Positions 26,880 through 36,300 of a stretch of DNA of 64,000 nucleotides are shown here, piece after piece. Numbering within the stretch: position 1 is the stretch's first letter; every line of letters begins with the position of its first letter. Under the pieces are notes generated by a model, which saw only the letters and a list, made by a program, of their open reading frames with translations, was not told the origin of the DNA and did not search any database. Made by a program: the position numbers and the translations under genes. The DNA comes from an uncultured Prevotellaceae bacterium (GTDB lineage: Bacteria; Bacteroidota; Bacteroidia; Bacteroidales; Bacteroidaceae): NCBI GenBank assembly GCA_902774925.1, contig CACYKE010000015.1:1-64000 (forward strand), given 5' to 3'.

Positions 26880-29800
26880 TCTTTTACGTTAAAAGTCATC
26901 GACGGCGCCGTCGCACGATATTCCGGAGCATAGGCACACTGCACGGTGCATGTACCACTCTCATACTTGCCGGCACGGTCGATATAATATTCGGTCTCTA
27001 TCTGGTGCTTGCCCTTCGACAGACCATAATAGAAATAATTCGTAGCACAATCCTTAGGCGACACGTAGGCACCCTGCTGATAACCCGAGAGTTGACGGAC
27101 GGGTTCCATACATGCAGCGCGGCGGTCGGACACCTGTACGAAGTCAAGGTCGCGCGAACATTCGATGGTGATGCGGATGCGCACCTTATCACCAACCTTC
27201 AACGCGGCCTGTGGTTTTTCCGCAAGCACCTCGCGCTTCACCGTAATACCGCCATTACTCTGCTCCACCTCGCTGGTTTTTTGGAAGAACTGTGCATAGA
27301 CAGCGCCCCAAGATGTACCCTCAGAAGTCTTCGTGGCCGTGAAGGTCTTACCGATAGGATCCGTCATGGCGGTCTTCACATAACCAATGCCTGCGGTGGC
27401 CTTGGGGGCATCGACGGGTGAACCATCGACCGCGAGCACCGTGGCGGGCTGTGTGGTGGTCAGCGTGGTAGCATTACCATTCAGGAATGCCCAGATGGCG
27501 TTGACGCTATTGATGGGGGTATCCCACATCTGGGTACGTTTCTCCTGCAACAACCAGCGACGCATCTCGTCGACGGTCTGTACATCCTTCGGCGTCACCA
27601 TCTGGATGGCTTCGATGGCTGCCACCTCCGTAGGAATCTTGTAGTCGTACCACGAATAGCCGGCACGCGGGGTGTCATAGTAACGACCCATCTCCTCGGT
27701 GAATACCGTATATTCCTTCAGACTCTGCACGTATTCGGCAGCCTTGCGCGTCTCGCCATTCTTAGAGAGAATGATAGCCGAGAGGGCCTTCTCATAAATG
27801 GTCTGACGCTGGATATCCTTCTTCAGCAAGGGCAACAGGTAGTCGTTGGCAGCCTGCACGTCACTCGGCAGTTTCCGTCCGTCGAGGGCACAGAGGTAGA
27901 GCCAGCGCAGGGCCGTAAACGACGGGAACGACGGCTTACGACCTTTCTTCTCCTGTTTCTTCATCTCCTTCACCAAATCAACGATTTCGTTGCCGATGAA
28001 CTTGAAGGCCTTATCTTCCATCTGCTTTGTGGCATCCTGCGTTCCCGTCATCCGGTTCAGACGTACCAGCATTTCCTCGACAGCCACCGTGATATACGTG
28101 CTGCCCTGCATGCCCGGATACCACGAGAACGAGCCGTCGCCGTTCTGCAACTTCTGCAACTTCTCCAGGGCCGTTGTCAGGCGGTTACTGATTCCGTTTT
28201 CGTCGAAGAAATCAGCCAAACGCTGCTTCTGTTCACTCTCGCGGTCGGTAGCCCACACCCACGGTGTCTCGCTGAGCACGAGGTCCTTCAGTTCCTGGTT
28301 CTTCTCCAGTTGCGAGGTCAGCGAAGCCTGCGTCTCTTCCTGCTGCCACAGTTTGAAGGTCGTCTTCACCTGCGGACTCTGGTTCAGCAGCGTCTTTGCC
28401 AACAGATTGCTATAGTAGCTCGCAGCCTGGTCGATGGCACTATGTTCCCACGGCTGTCCTAAGGTAGGCAGCGACTGCACCATCAGCCACGCAGGATTGT
28501 TCGTATATTCTATGGTCAGCTTCTGCTGCGTCGTTCCCTGCGGGAAGAGCTTTGTCAGGTCGATGGTCTTCACACCGGGCTCATGCTGGGTATAGGGAAC
28601 GGTCTTGGTAACATACTCCTTATCGGGCAATACTGGCAGATAGTGCTGTTCTCCGTCCGAGAAGCCATCTCCAGAGGCCGTCATCTTACAAATACACACC
28701 GACACATTGGGCCAGATGCACGGAACCCAAAACCCTACCGTAGTAGTCTTGCCCGCTTCTACCTGAAAGTATGATTCTAGCTCGATGAGACAGGAGTTTT
28801 TCTCTGGATTAATCAGTATCAAGCGAGCCACACCTGTCACCTGTTCGTCTTTCAGGTTGAAGATGCGAGCCGTGATATGAACATCGTCGCCCTGACGGAC
28901 AAAGCGGGGCACATTGGGCTGCACCATCACATCCTTCTGGGCCACAGCCTCACCCTCGATACGGCCATACAACATCTGCTGTGTATTGGCAATACCCATA
29001 AAGCGCCATGTCGTCAGACTCTCTGGTAACGTGAACTTCATCACCACCTGACCCTTTTCGTCGGTCGTCAGCATCGGATAGCAGAAGGCCGTCTCGTCCA
29101 GGTTCTCACGCACCTGTACATTCTCTTCATGCTGCTCTTCTTTCGTTTCGGTGCCAGTCTCGACAGCATCAAAGACTTTCGCTTCCTTCTTTTCGGCAAC
29201 GGCAGACAGTTCCACGGCATCGTTGGCAGCTGCAGCCATCACCGGAGCCTCTTCCACCATCATCATACCAGTATCCTCTACGGCCTTCGACCTCATCATG
29301 CGTCCAGAAGCATAAACCCGTCCATAGGCGATATAGGCGCTGGGCAGGATACTCTCGTCGAACCGGCTGAAGTCAAGGTTCTTATAGTCCAACGGCGTCT
29401 TGTAGGCCTGCAATGCGGCCCACGACAGCTTACCCGTAGAACGGAACTGCCAAATGGTCGAGGGTTGCGGCAGATAGTTGGTAGGCGCGAACGACCAATT
29501 GTGAGTCTTGATTTGGTCCAGACTCTTGTCGTAGAGCACCGCCAGCAGCGACGCATCAGCAGGTGTGCCGTCCGGATTCACCACCTTCAGGCGCCATTCC
29601 TCCTGCTGTCCGGGCGTCAGACGGTCGCGGAATGTCTCCCACGTCAGACGCAACTTCTTATCGGGCATCGGGCGTTTGATGGTTTGCTGGTGACTATAGC
29701 ACACGCCATCCTTCACCCACGCATAGGTCAGCAACAGGCCGTTGCCGTATTCCTCCTTATATTTCAGTTTCCTGTTCAACAGTTCACCACTCTTCTTCAC

Positions 29801-30175
29801 CACCCCACGCTCAATGACCTTATCATCGGCATAGATGCCATAGACAATATGGAGGTCGGGGTCGCTGGAACCAATCTGCAATGTCACGGGTGTGCCGTCG
29901 TTGGGGAATTGCTTCTCCGACACATAGAACCAGTCGTGCGTCGTCGTGGCGGGTTTGGTGTCATCGAGACCGAAGACTATAAAGGTCATATCCACGCTGT
30001 CGTCGCCACACGTAGCTTCCAGGCGATGCTCACCGCTCTTCAACTTCCACGGTGCCGTCGGCTGCGCCTCATTAGCGGGGCACTCCTTCCACTTACCACC
30101 GTCAACACGATATTTCACTACGCCTTCTATCTCCTTTCCGGCAGCATTCCTGCGTGAGAAAGTCACCTGCGGCAT
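26876..30175 (-). pseudogene. Alpha-2-macroglobulin-like protein, C-terminal 60% after a frameshift
   Basis: 1099 codons continuing the reading frame at 30163-32313 after a net frame change near 30175-30200. It holds the bait-region-like part, the A2M domain (FCYPMLTTDEKGQVVMKFTLPESLTTWRFMGIANT), an alpha/alpha-toroid-like region (IDQAASYYSNLLAKTLL...FSWYPGMQGSTYITVAVEEML...GYSWYDYKIPTEVAAIEAI) and the receptor-binding-like end (VQVSDRRAACMEPV...YYIDRAGKYESGTCTVQCAYAPEY). The thioester CxEQ motif expected before the toroid is replaced by EHSAIDQ, so this is a non-thioester type. It lacks a signal peptide by itself. Translation from MPQVTF at 30175 is possible but would make a protein without an export signal. 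Confidence 0.8.
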
Positions 30176-32313
30176 CTGGGCGGCAGACTCATCGAACCAT
30201 GATGCGTCTCACCTGCCACATCGGTCACCTCCGTCTCTGCCACAAAGCTGTAGTACATCGGATACTTGCCGTCATCCTCAGGCAGCGTCATGGGCATCTC
30301 CACCTCAAACGTGCCGTCGTCGCCCGTCACGGCCTCGCCTTCCTTCACCACTTCCTTCGTCCGGCCGTTGCCGAAATAGCCGCCTTCCCAGTACCACGAA
30401 TACGACAGCCACCAGAACGCCACCTGGCGACTCACGGTATACTTCACTTTCGCACCCTGCACGGGCACACCGGCATAGCTCATAGCCTTACCCTTGGCAC
30501 GCACGGTATCACCCTGCTGGTATGAGGCCTTATATTCGTCAAACTCCACCTGGAACGTCGGACGCTTGTATTCCTCTACGCTAATGGTCGTCGACGTGTT
30601 GTTAGCCCTCACCGTAAAGCGTCCGTTCAGCAAGCCCTTCGGCAATGTCAGTTCCGTGGCACACTTGCCATAGCGGTCGGTGGTCACCCATTGCTCTGCC
30701 ACCACCTTGTAGTTGGCGTCACGCAGTTCTACATGTACGCGCTTATTCTCCACGGCGACATTGTCCAGTACCGACTCTTCCTTCCACACGATTGCGGCCA
30801 CATGCACCGTCTGGCTCGGACGGTATATCGAACGGTCCGTAAACACGCTGGTATGTTCCGACGTATATTCCCGCGAATAATAGGTATAACGACCACCGGC
30901 ACTCGTCGGCGGGTTATACTCGTCGCTCTTCGTATATACCATCACCTCCGACGGTATACGCTCGCTGAAGTCACACATCAGCTCGCCCTCGTCGTTACAC
31001 GTCAGCACATCGGTCTTCGCCTCCTGTTTCCACCCTCCGCGGTACTTCAGTCGCACCGTAGCCTTCGGAATGGGTTGTCCCGTGCGGGCATCGACGACGA
31101 CATAGCGCATTTGCTGTTCCGGCATGGCCTGCGTCATCAGCCTCACGCCCGACACGAAATACAGATTCCGCGACGTCTCCGTCTGGGGCGACGACCATTC
31201 TATCATATACACGCCAGGCTCCAGTCCGGGCAACTCCACGGAGTCCTCAAAACTCTCGTAGTCCTGATGGCCGCTGAAATGCAGCGTCCGCGTCAGATCT
31301 GCCCGCAGCGTCAGGTTCGGCTTCATCTTCTTATAGTCTTTCGGGACGCCGGGATTCAGCTCCGTATCGCCCTTCAGGTTCGTGCCATACACCTGCATGG
31401 TCAGCGTCTCGATGTTCCGCAACGACGTCAACTTCACAGTCTGCGGCTCTTGAGGCATCGCCACCCGATGAGGCATGGCGGCCGTAAACCTCGGACGCGT
31501 CATGTCCGTTTCTTCGTTGCGCAACCTGTTAGCACGCTGCCACGAACCCCACCGTCCGAGCGACTCACGCAGATAGGTGATGCGCTCCTTGACGGCAGCA
31601 GCATCATTCTCGTCCATCATGCCCAGACGCTTGATGGCTATCTCGCAGGCTTCGGGCAGGTCACCATACACCGCCGCCAGCGAGTCCAGCGACGCCTTGT
31701 CATTGAAGGCCTCGACACCCGTCAGACATGCCGCCCGGCGGTTGCCCGTCTTCGAATAGTATTCATGCAACCACTGCCACGCCTCCAGCGACCGTCCTAC
31801 CACGTTCAGCAGGTCGTCATCATAGTATGTCTTGCTGTCCTTGCCCTTGATGACGAAGGGCTCATAGCCCTCGGCTTTCACCTTTGCCAATGCCTCGGGA
31901 TGCAACATGGCCTGTTGACGGTATTTCGTCGCCATGTCGGCTGACTCCTCACCTAACGTGCGACCGTTATCCTCGTAAATCTTCGACAACACGGTGTGAT
32001 ACACTGCCTTCAGCGCCACATCTTGCGTCGCCTCGGCTTTCTTTTCCAGTCGCACGACGGCAGGCTGCAGCGAGTCGGGAGCTATCTGCGACTGCTGACG
32101 GGCATACGACAGCGTGGCCCGCAACAATTGTCCGTAGGCACGCTCTTTCTGCGCCTTCGCCTCTATCTTCTGCAGATGCTCCATAGCTGTCTTGGGCAGG
32201 TCCTTGTCCAAGGCCTTCTCCACCTGTTTCCACAGGTCCTGATATGTCTGACTAAATATTCCCATAGGTACCAGCAGCATGACTGCCAATAACACTAAAA
32301 AATTCCGTTTCAT
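30163..32313 (-). pseudogene. Alpha-2-macroglobulin-like protein, N-terminal 40% before a frameshift
   Basis: 716 codons from ATG 32313 (MKRNFLVLLAVMLLVPMGIF, signal peptide). An alpha-helical TPR-like region (about 25-280) is followed by MG domains, with the MG2 hallmark FTDRSIYRPSQTVHVAAIVWK and MG3 start SVEEYKRPTFQVEF. The frame ends in GSMSLPPRCRR right where family members run on through SLPLG... to a strand equivalent to QVTFSRRNAAGK, found here in another frame. Together the two pieces give about 1810 residues, the usual length of Bacteroidota proteins of this type. These are periplasmic or surface protease-trapping proteins. A recent frameshift, a small deletion or an assembly error would each explain it. 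Confidence 0.8.
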
Positions 32314-32338
32314 AACGCGTATGTTTAATACTAAGGGA

Positions 32339-32369
32339 CAAAAGTACGAAAATTCTATCAATTTTCAAT
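32339..32369 (-). promoter_or_regulatory. Promoter of the alpha-2-macroglobulin gene
   Basis: CAAAAGTA (32339-32346) is TACTTTTG on the minus strand, with ATTG (plus-strand CAAT 32366-32369) 19 nt upstream. The leader is about 20 nt to the ATG at 32313. Confidence 0.6.
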
Positions 32370-32399
32370 GATTAATTATCAATTATTAAAAATAATTAC
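32356..32399. repeat. AT-rich TATCAATT/AATTATC word repeat between divergent promoters
   Basis: TATCAATTTTCAATGATTAA then TTATCAATTATTAAAAATAA: iterated AATTATCA-like words between the two -7 boxes at 32339 and 32400. It resembles the AATTGA family at 19385 and 60675. Confidence 0.55.
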
Positions 32400-32407
32400 T
32401 ATCTTTG
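32400..32407 (+). promoter_or_regulatory. -7 box of the ADP-forming acyl-CoA synthetase gene
   Basis: TATCTTTG, 31 nt before ATG 32439. No matching TTTG is found upstream because that position lies in the AT-rich repeat. Confidence 0.65.
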
Positions 32408-32438
32408 CACAAATCTTTAAAACTATACAACGAGCAAT

Positions 32439-34499
32439 ATGATCAATCGCGAGCTGCTACAACCCCAGAGCATCGTCGTCATCGGAGGGTCCAACAACGT
32501 CCACAAACCTGGTGGCGCCGTCGTAAGAAATATTCTGCAGGGAGGATTCAAAGGAACCCTGCGCGTGGTGAATCCAAAAGAGGACGAGGTACAAGGCATC
32601 AAGGTGTTTCACGATGCCAAGGAGCTGCCACCCACTGAACTGGCCATCCTCGTCGTTCCCGCCAAGCTGTGTCCCGACACCGTCGAACTCTTGGCTCGCG
32701 ACAAAGGCACCCGCGCCTTCATCATCATCTCTGCAGGCTTCGGCGAAGAAACCAAGGCCGGTGCCGTCATGGAACAGCGCATCCTTGACACCTGCGAACA
32801 GTATGGTGCGTCGCTCATCGGCCCCAACTGTATCGGGCTGCTCACCCGCGACCACCATTCAGTATTCACCAAACCCATTCCCGCGCTCAATCCCAAGGGT
32901 GTCGACTTCGTCTCGGGTTCCGGTGCCACGGCGGTATTCATCCTCGAGAGTGCCGTCATCAAGGGTCTGCAGTTCAACAGCGTCTGGTCCATCGGCAACG
33001 GCAAGCAGATTGGCATCGAGGACGTTCTGCAATACATGGACGAACACTTCAATGCCGAAACGGACTCACTGGTCAAGCTGCTCTATATTGAAAACATCTC
33101 CAACCCCGACAAGCTGCTGTTCCATGCCAGCTCACTCATCCGCAAGGGCTGTCGCATAGCAGCCATCAAGGCCGGCTCGTCGGAGAGTGGCAGTCGCGCG
33201 GCATCCAGCCATACGGGGGCCATCGCCTCCAGCGACGCTGCCGTCGAGGCATTGTTCCGCAAGGCGGGCATCGTACGCTGCTTCAGCCGTGAGGAACTCA
33301 CCACCGTGGGCTGTATCTTCACCCTACCGCCACTCAAAGGCCGTAATTTCGCCATCGTCACACATGCCGGCGGTCCTGGCGTCATGCTCACCGACGCCCT
33401 CTCGAAGGGCGGACTCAACGTCCCGAAGATTGAAGGCCCCATGGCCGACGAACTGAAGGAACAACTCTTCCCCGGCTCTTCCGTTGCAAACCCCATCGAC
33501 ATCCTCGCCACAGGCACGGGAGTAGAGCTCGGACTGGCTATTGACTACTGCGAACACAAGTTCGACAACATCGACGCCATTGCTGTCATCTACGGCACAC
33601 CGGGACTCTCCACGCTCTACGAAGCCTACGAGACGCTGCACCAGAAGATTATCGAATACAAGAAACCGATATTCCCCATTCTCCCCAGCCTCCATACCGC
33701 TGGCCCTGAGGTGGCGGAATTCCTGCAGAAGGGTCACGTCAACTTCTCCGACGAGGTGACGCTGGCCACCGCCCTGTCACAGGTCATGAACACCCCTGCA
33801 CCGGCACCCCCCGAAGTACAACTCTACGGCATCGACATCCCACAGCTCAACAAAATCATCTTCGGCATCGAGGAAAATGGCTACGTACCGCCACAGACCG
33901 TCCGCGACATCCTCTCCTGTGCCGGCATACCCCTCGTTCCCGAACTGGTCGGCACGTCGAAGGACGAACTCACCGCCTTTGCCCAGCGCGTCGGCTATCC
34001 CGTCGTCGCTAAGGTCGTAGGACCCGTCCACAAGAGCGACGTCGGCGGTGTGTCACTCAACATCCGCACCCCCGAACACCTCGCACTCGAGTTCGACCGC
34101 ATGATGCAGATTCCTGGCGCTACGGGCGTCATGGTTCAGAAGATGCTCCGTGGCACCGAACTCTTCATCGGCGCCAAATACGAGGAACGCTTCGGCCATG
34201 TCGTGCTCTGCGGACTCGGCGGCATCTTCGTCGAAGTGCTCAAGGACGTCCGCTCCGGTCTCGCACCGCTCACCTACGGCGAGGCATACTCCATGATCCA
34301 CGGTCTGCGGGGCTATAAAATACTACAAGGTACGCGCGGACAACAGGGCATCAACGAACAGAAATATGCCGACATCATCGTCCGCCTCTCTACCCTACTC
34401 CGCTTCGCCACCGAGATTAAGGAAATCGACATCAATCCCCTCCTGGCAGACGGTGACGACGTCATTGCCGTCGACGCCCGCATCCTCATCGAAAAATGA
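32439..34499 (+). CDS. Acetate/acyl-CoA ligase (ADP-forming), fused alpha-beta
   Basis: 686 aa in the alpha-beta order of ADP-forming acetyl-CoA synthetase. The N-terminal CoA-binding Rossmann domain (SIVVIGGSNNVHKPGGAVVRN), two succinyl-CoA-ligase-like domains with the phosphorylatable His258 in ASSHTGAIASSD, then an ATP-grasp domain from about 470 (ILSCAGIPLVPELVGTSKDEL...VAKVVGPVHKSDVGGV...EIDINPLLADGDDVIAVDARI). It converts acyl-CoA, ADP and Pi to acid, CoA and ATP, conserving energy in fermentation of sugars or amino acids. The acyl specificity cannot be read. Single gene with its own promoter, convergent with the M6 protease gene. Confidence 0.9.
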   Translation: MINRELLQPQSIVVIGGSNNVHKPGGAVVRNILQGGFKGTLRVVNPKEDEVQGIKVFHDAKELPPTELAILVVPAKLCPDTVELLARDKGTRAFIIISAGFGEETKAGAVMEQRILDTCEQYGASLIGPNCIGLLTRDHHSVFTKPIPALNPKGVDFVSGSGATAVFILESAVIKGLQFNSVWSIGNGKQIGIEDVLQYMDEHFNAETDSLVKLLYIENISNPDKLLFHASSLIRKGCRIAAIKAGSSESGSRAASSHTGAIASSDAAVEALFRKAGIVRCFSREELTTVGCIFTLPPLKGRNFAIVTHAGGPGVMLTDALSKGGLNVPKIEGPMADELKEQLFPGSSVANPIDILATGTGVELGLAIDYCEHKFDNIDAIAVIYGTPGLSTLYEAYETLHQKIIEYKKPIFPILPSLHTAGPEVAEFLQKGHVNFSDEVTLATALSQVMNTPAPAPPEVQLYGIDIPQLNKIIFGIEENGYVPPQTVRDILSCAGIPLVPELVGTSKDELTAFAQRVGYPVVAKVVGPVHKSDVGGVSLNIRTPEHLALEFDRMMQIPGATGVMVQKMLRGTELFIGAKYEERFGHVVLCGLGGIFVEVLKDVRSGLAPLTYGEAYSMIHGLRGYKILQGTRGQQGINEQKYADIIVRLSTLLRFATEIKEIDINPLLADGDDVIAVDARILIEK

Positions 34500-34742
34500 A
34501 AAAAATCGAGAGTTCCAAATAATTAGATGAAAATATGCTTTTCGAGTCCAACGCACGGGAGTACCCCGTCGCCTTACGGGCTGAACGGTGCTCTGCTCCC
34601 TGCTGTCGGCTTGACACTTCCCTGCTGTCGGCCATACAGCAGGGAGGAGAGTAAAGGTTAGCAGGGAAGGTATCGGGCAATACTCTTGGAGTAATCGAAA
34701 ATACTCCAAGAGTATTCAAAATTTCTTTCGGAGTATTGCTTT
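34500..34742. other. Convergent intergenic region rich in inverted and direct repeats
   Basis: No credible gene. TCCCTGCTGTCGGC is present at 34597-34610 and again at 34619-34632. The second copy starts a hairpin TCCCTGCTGT (619-628)/ACAGCAGGGA (636-645). A second, perfect 15-bp hairpin follows at 34679-34716, with a third partial copy of its arm (GGAGTATT, 34730-34737). Confidence 0.8.
34679..34716. terminator. Perfect 15-bp hairpin between convergent genes
   Basis: AATACTCTTGGAGTA (679-693) pairs with TACTCCAAGAGTATT (702-716) around an 8-nt loop ATCGAAAA. It is in position to stop transcription from both sides; no long T-tract follows, so this is inferred from location. Confidence 0.55.
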
Positions 34743-36257
34743 TTAGTGCCGGACAGTTGACGGGGAAGAGTGCCGTGATATGATTTTGTGGACGCGGCCT
34801 TTTTCGTCCCTGACGATGGTGACGGGACCGAGGCGGTAGAGAACGGAGGACGTTGAACATTGAACGTTGAACGTTGAACGAGGACCGTCGATGGATGAGG
34901 GGGTGTCGATAAAGACGTCGAAGGAGGCGAGGCCGTCGGTGACAGCCATGCGGGTGATGGGTTTCGACATGAATTTCGTGCCGTCGATGTTGGCATTGTT
35001 CAGCGTGGCGGCGGGTTTTGACGTATTCGTGAGCGAATCGTTAGTCTGATAGGGATAGCCCCAGCCAGAGCTTTGGTAGGAGTCGGTCTTATTGTTGGCG
35101 TGGAAGATGTCGTAATGGTTGACGCCACCGCCATTGGTAGATTTGTCGAGACTGGTCCAGAGCTCAGGGTCGAAGTCGATGTGGAAAATGACGATGCCGT
35201 TGCCGGGCAGCGACTGGTCCCAGCCGAGCTGCTGACGGTTTTCGACGATGTAATACTCCTGGTCGTAGCCGTCGTTACGCAGGAGGTAAGCACAGCCTTC
35301 GTCGGTGAGTGCGGGCATGTCGGTAATGGTGGTCGTAGTGGTGAGTTCCTCGGGTGTGAGCCAGTCCATGAGCCAGCGCTCGTGGGCGGAATAGCCACAG
35401 GGGTGGATACCGCCGCCGTTGTAGTTGCCATAGTCCATGAGGTCCCAGTTGCCGACAAACTTCTTACTACCATAGTAGAAGTCGGGGAGTCCGAAGCAGT
35501 GGCTGTATTCATGGCAGAGGGTGCCGAAGGCGCCATAGCTGTTGTTGGAGGCCAGTTCCTGTACGGCACAGTAGCTGTCGACGAACCAGGTGCGATAGCC
35601 ATCGGTGACATCGAGCGGATCGCGGTAGAAATGTGTCACGGGGTCCTTGTGGTCGCTCATCCACCATTGGTGGGGCCAGATGGCATCGTAGCCTCCACCA
35701 AAACCGCCATAGCCGCTGCCTTTGCCGGCATAGATGATAAGCAGTTGGTTGACGTATCCGTCGCCACTCCAGTCGTAGAGGCTCCAGTCGATGTCACGTT
35801 TGAGGAGGGAGTCGACAATATCTTCGACGAGGAATTGGGAATTCTCGTCGTCCGTTACCGTACTGCGATACTTCGCAAGGCTGTCGACAACGACGTATTC
35901 GAGGTCGAAGACAGGCCGGAACTGGTCGTAGCTCTGGGCAACGAAATAGTCGCGGACGGAGCCGAAGAAGGGTTCCTCAGAGAAATTTTCCGCATTGAAT
36001 ATCTTGTCCCACTGTTCGAGCGTTTGCACCTCATCGTCCTTGAAGGTACGGTCGGCAAAGGCAGCCAGCACCACCAATTGGTGGAGGTCGCCCTTGTAGA
36101 AGTCGCCCCCAGGCTGGCGTGATGCTGCGGCGCTACGGGTAAAAGGCCGCGGTGTGCCCCGTCGACATCCCTGCCGCACAGGACTATCTTCTGCCGTTGC
36201 CGTCAGCGAGACGAACAACAGCAGAAGAAAAAGGGATATATAACGGTATTTCGGCAT
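34743..36257 (-). CDS. M6-family secreted metalloprotease
   Basis: 504 aa with a signal peptide (MPKYRYISLFLLLLFVSLTATA). The zinc motif CHEYSHCFGLPDFYYG (HExxHxxGxxD, about 246-260) and the downstream GNWDLMDYG Met-turn-like segment identify the immune-inhibitor-A-like M6 family of extracellular endopeptidases. DWSGDGYVNQLLIIYAGKG and WPHQWWM are also typical. The first residues MPKYRYI are encoded by the CCGAAATACCGTTAT word repeat at 36241-36300. Near the C-terminus, RSTFNVQCSTS comes from the GTTGAACG repeat at 34851-34880. So two repeats supply coding sequence at both ends. No type IX tail is clear. Confidence 0.85.
   Translation of the reverse strand: MPKYRYISLFLLLLFVSLTATAEDSPVRQGCRRGTPRPFTRSAAASRQPGGDFYKGDLHQLVVLAAFADRTFKDDEVQTLEQWDKIFNAENFSEEPFFGSVRDYFVAQSYDQFRPVFDLEYVVVDSLAKYRSTVTDDENSQFLVEDIVDSLLKRDIDWSLYDWSGDGYVNQLLIIYAGKGSGYGGFGGGYDAIWPHQWWMSDHKDPVTHFYRDPLDVTDGYRTWFVDSYCAVQELASNNSYGAFGTLCHEYSHCFGLPDFYYGSKKFVGNWDLMDYGNYNGGGIHPCGYSAHERWLMDWLTPEELTTTTTITDMPALTDEGCAYLLRNDGYDQEYYIVENRQQLGWDQSLPGNGIVIFHIDFDPELWTSLDKSTNGGGVNHYDIFHANNKTDSYQSSGWGYPYQTNDSLTNTSKPAATLNNANIDGTKFMSKPITRMAVTDGLASFDVFIDTPSSIDGPRSTFNVQCSTSSVLYRLGPVTIVRDEKGRVHKIISRHSSPSTVRH
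34851..34880. repeat. CGTTGAACATTGAACG word repeat at the 3' part of the M6 gene
   Basis: CGTTGAACATTGAACGTTGA then ACGTTGAACG: four copies of the CGTTGAA word. It encodes RSTFNVQCST in the protease C-terminus. The same word, in the opposite sense relative to the plus strand, occurs at 13181-13213. Confidence 0.8.
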
Positions 36258-36300
36258 AACGGTATTATCGGTATTTCGTTATAACGTTATTCCGACATTA
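36241..36300. repeat. TAACGGTATTTCG word repeat spanning a start and a stop codon
   Basis: TAACGGTATTTCGGCATAAC, GGTATTATCGGTATTTCGTT, ATAACGTTATTCCGACATTA. It includes the M6 start codon (CAT at 36255-36257) and the fumarase stop (TTA at 36298-36300). Its words and its CGACATTA end match the element at 21281-21336. Confidence 0.8.

Noticed and set aside
30163..30175. Programmed frameshift in the alpha-2-macroglobulin gene
   Set aside because: No slippery heptamer or downstream pseudoknot was seen at the overlap, and sequence expected between the two frames appears missing, which suits a deletion better.
34395..34860. Open frames on the minus strand across the 34500-34742 gap
   Set aside because: They overlap the ends of two good genes, encode repeat-derived sequence and have no start signal.
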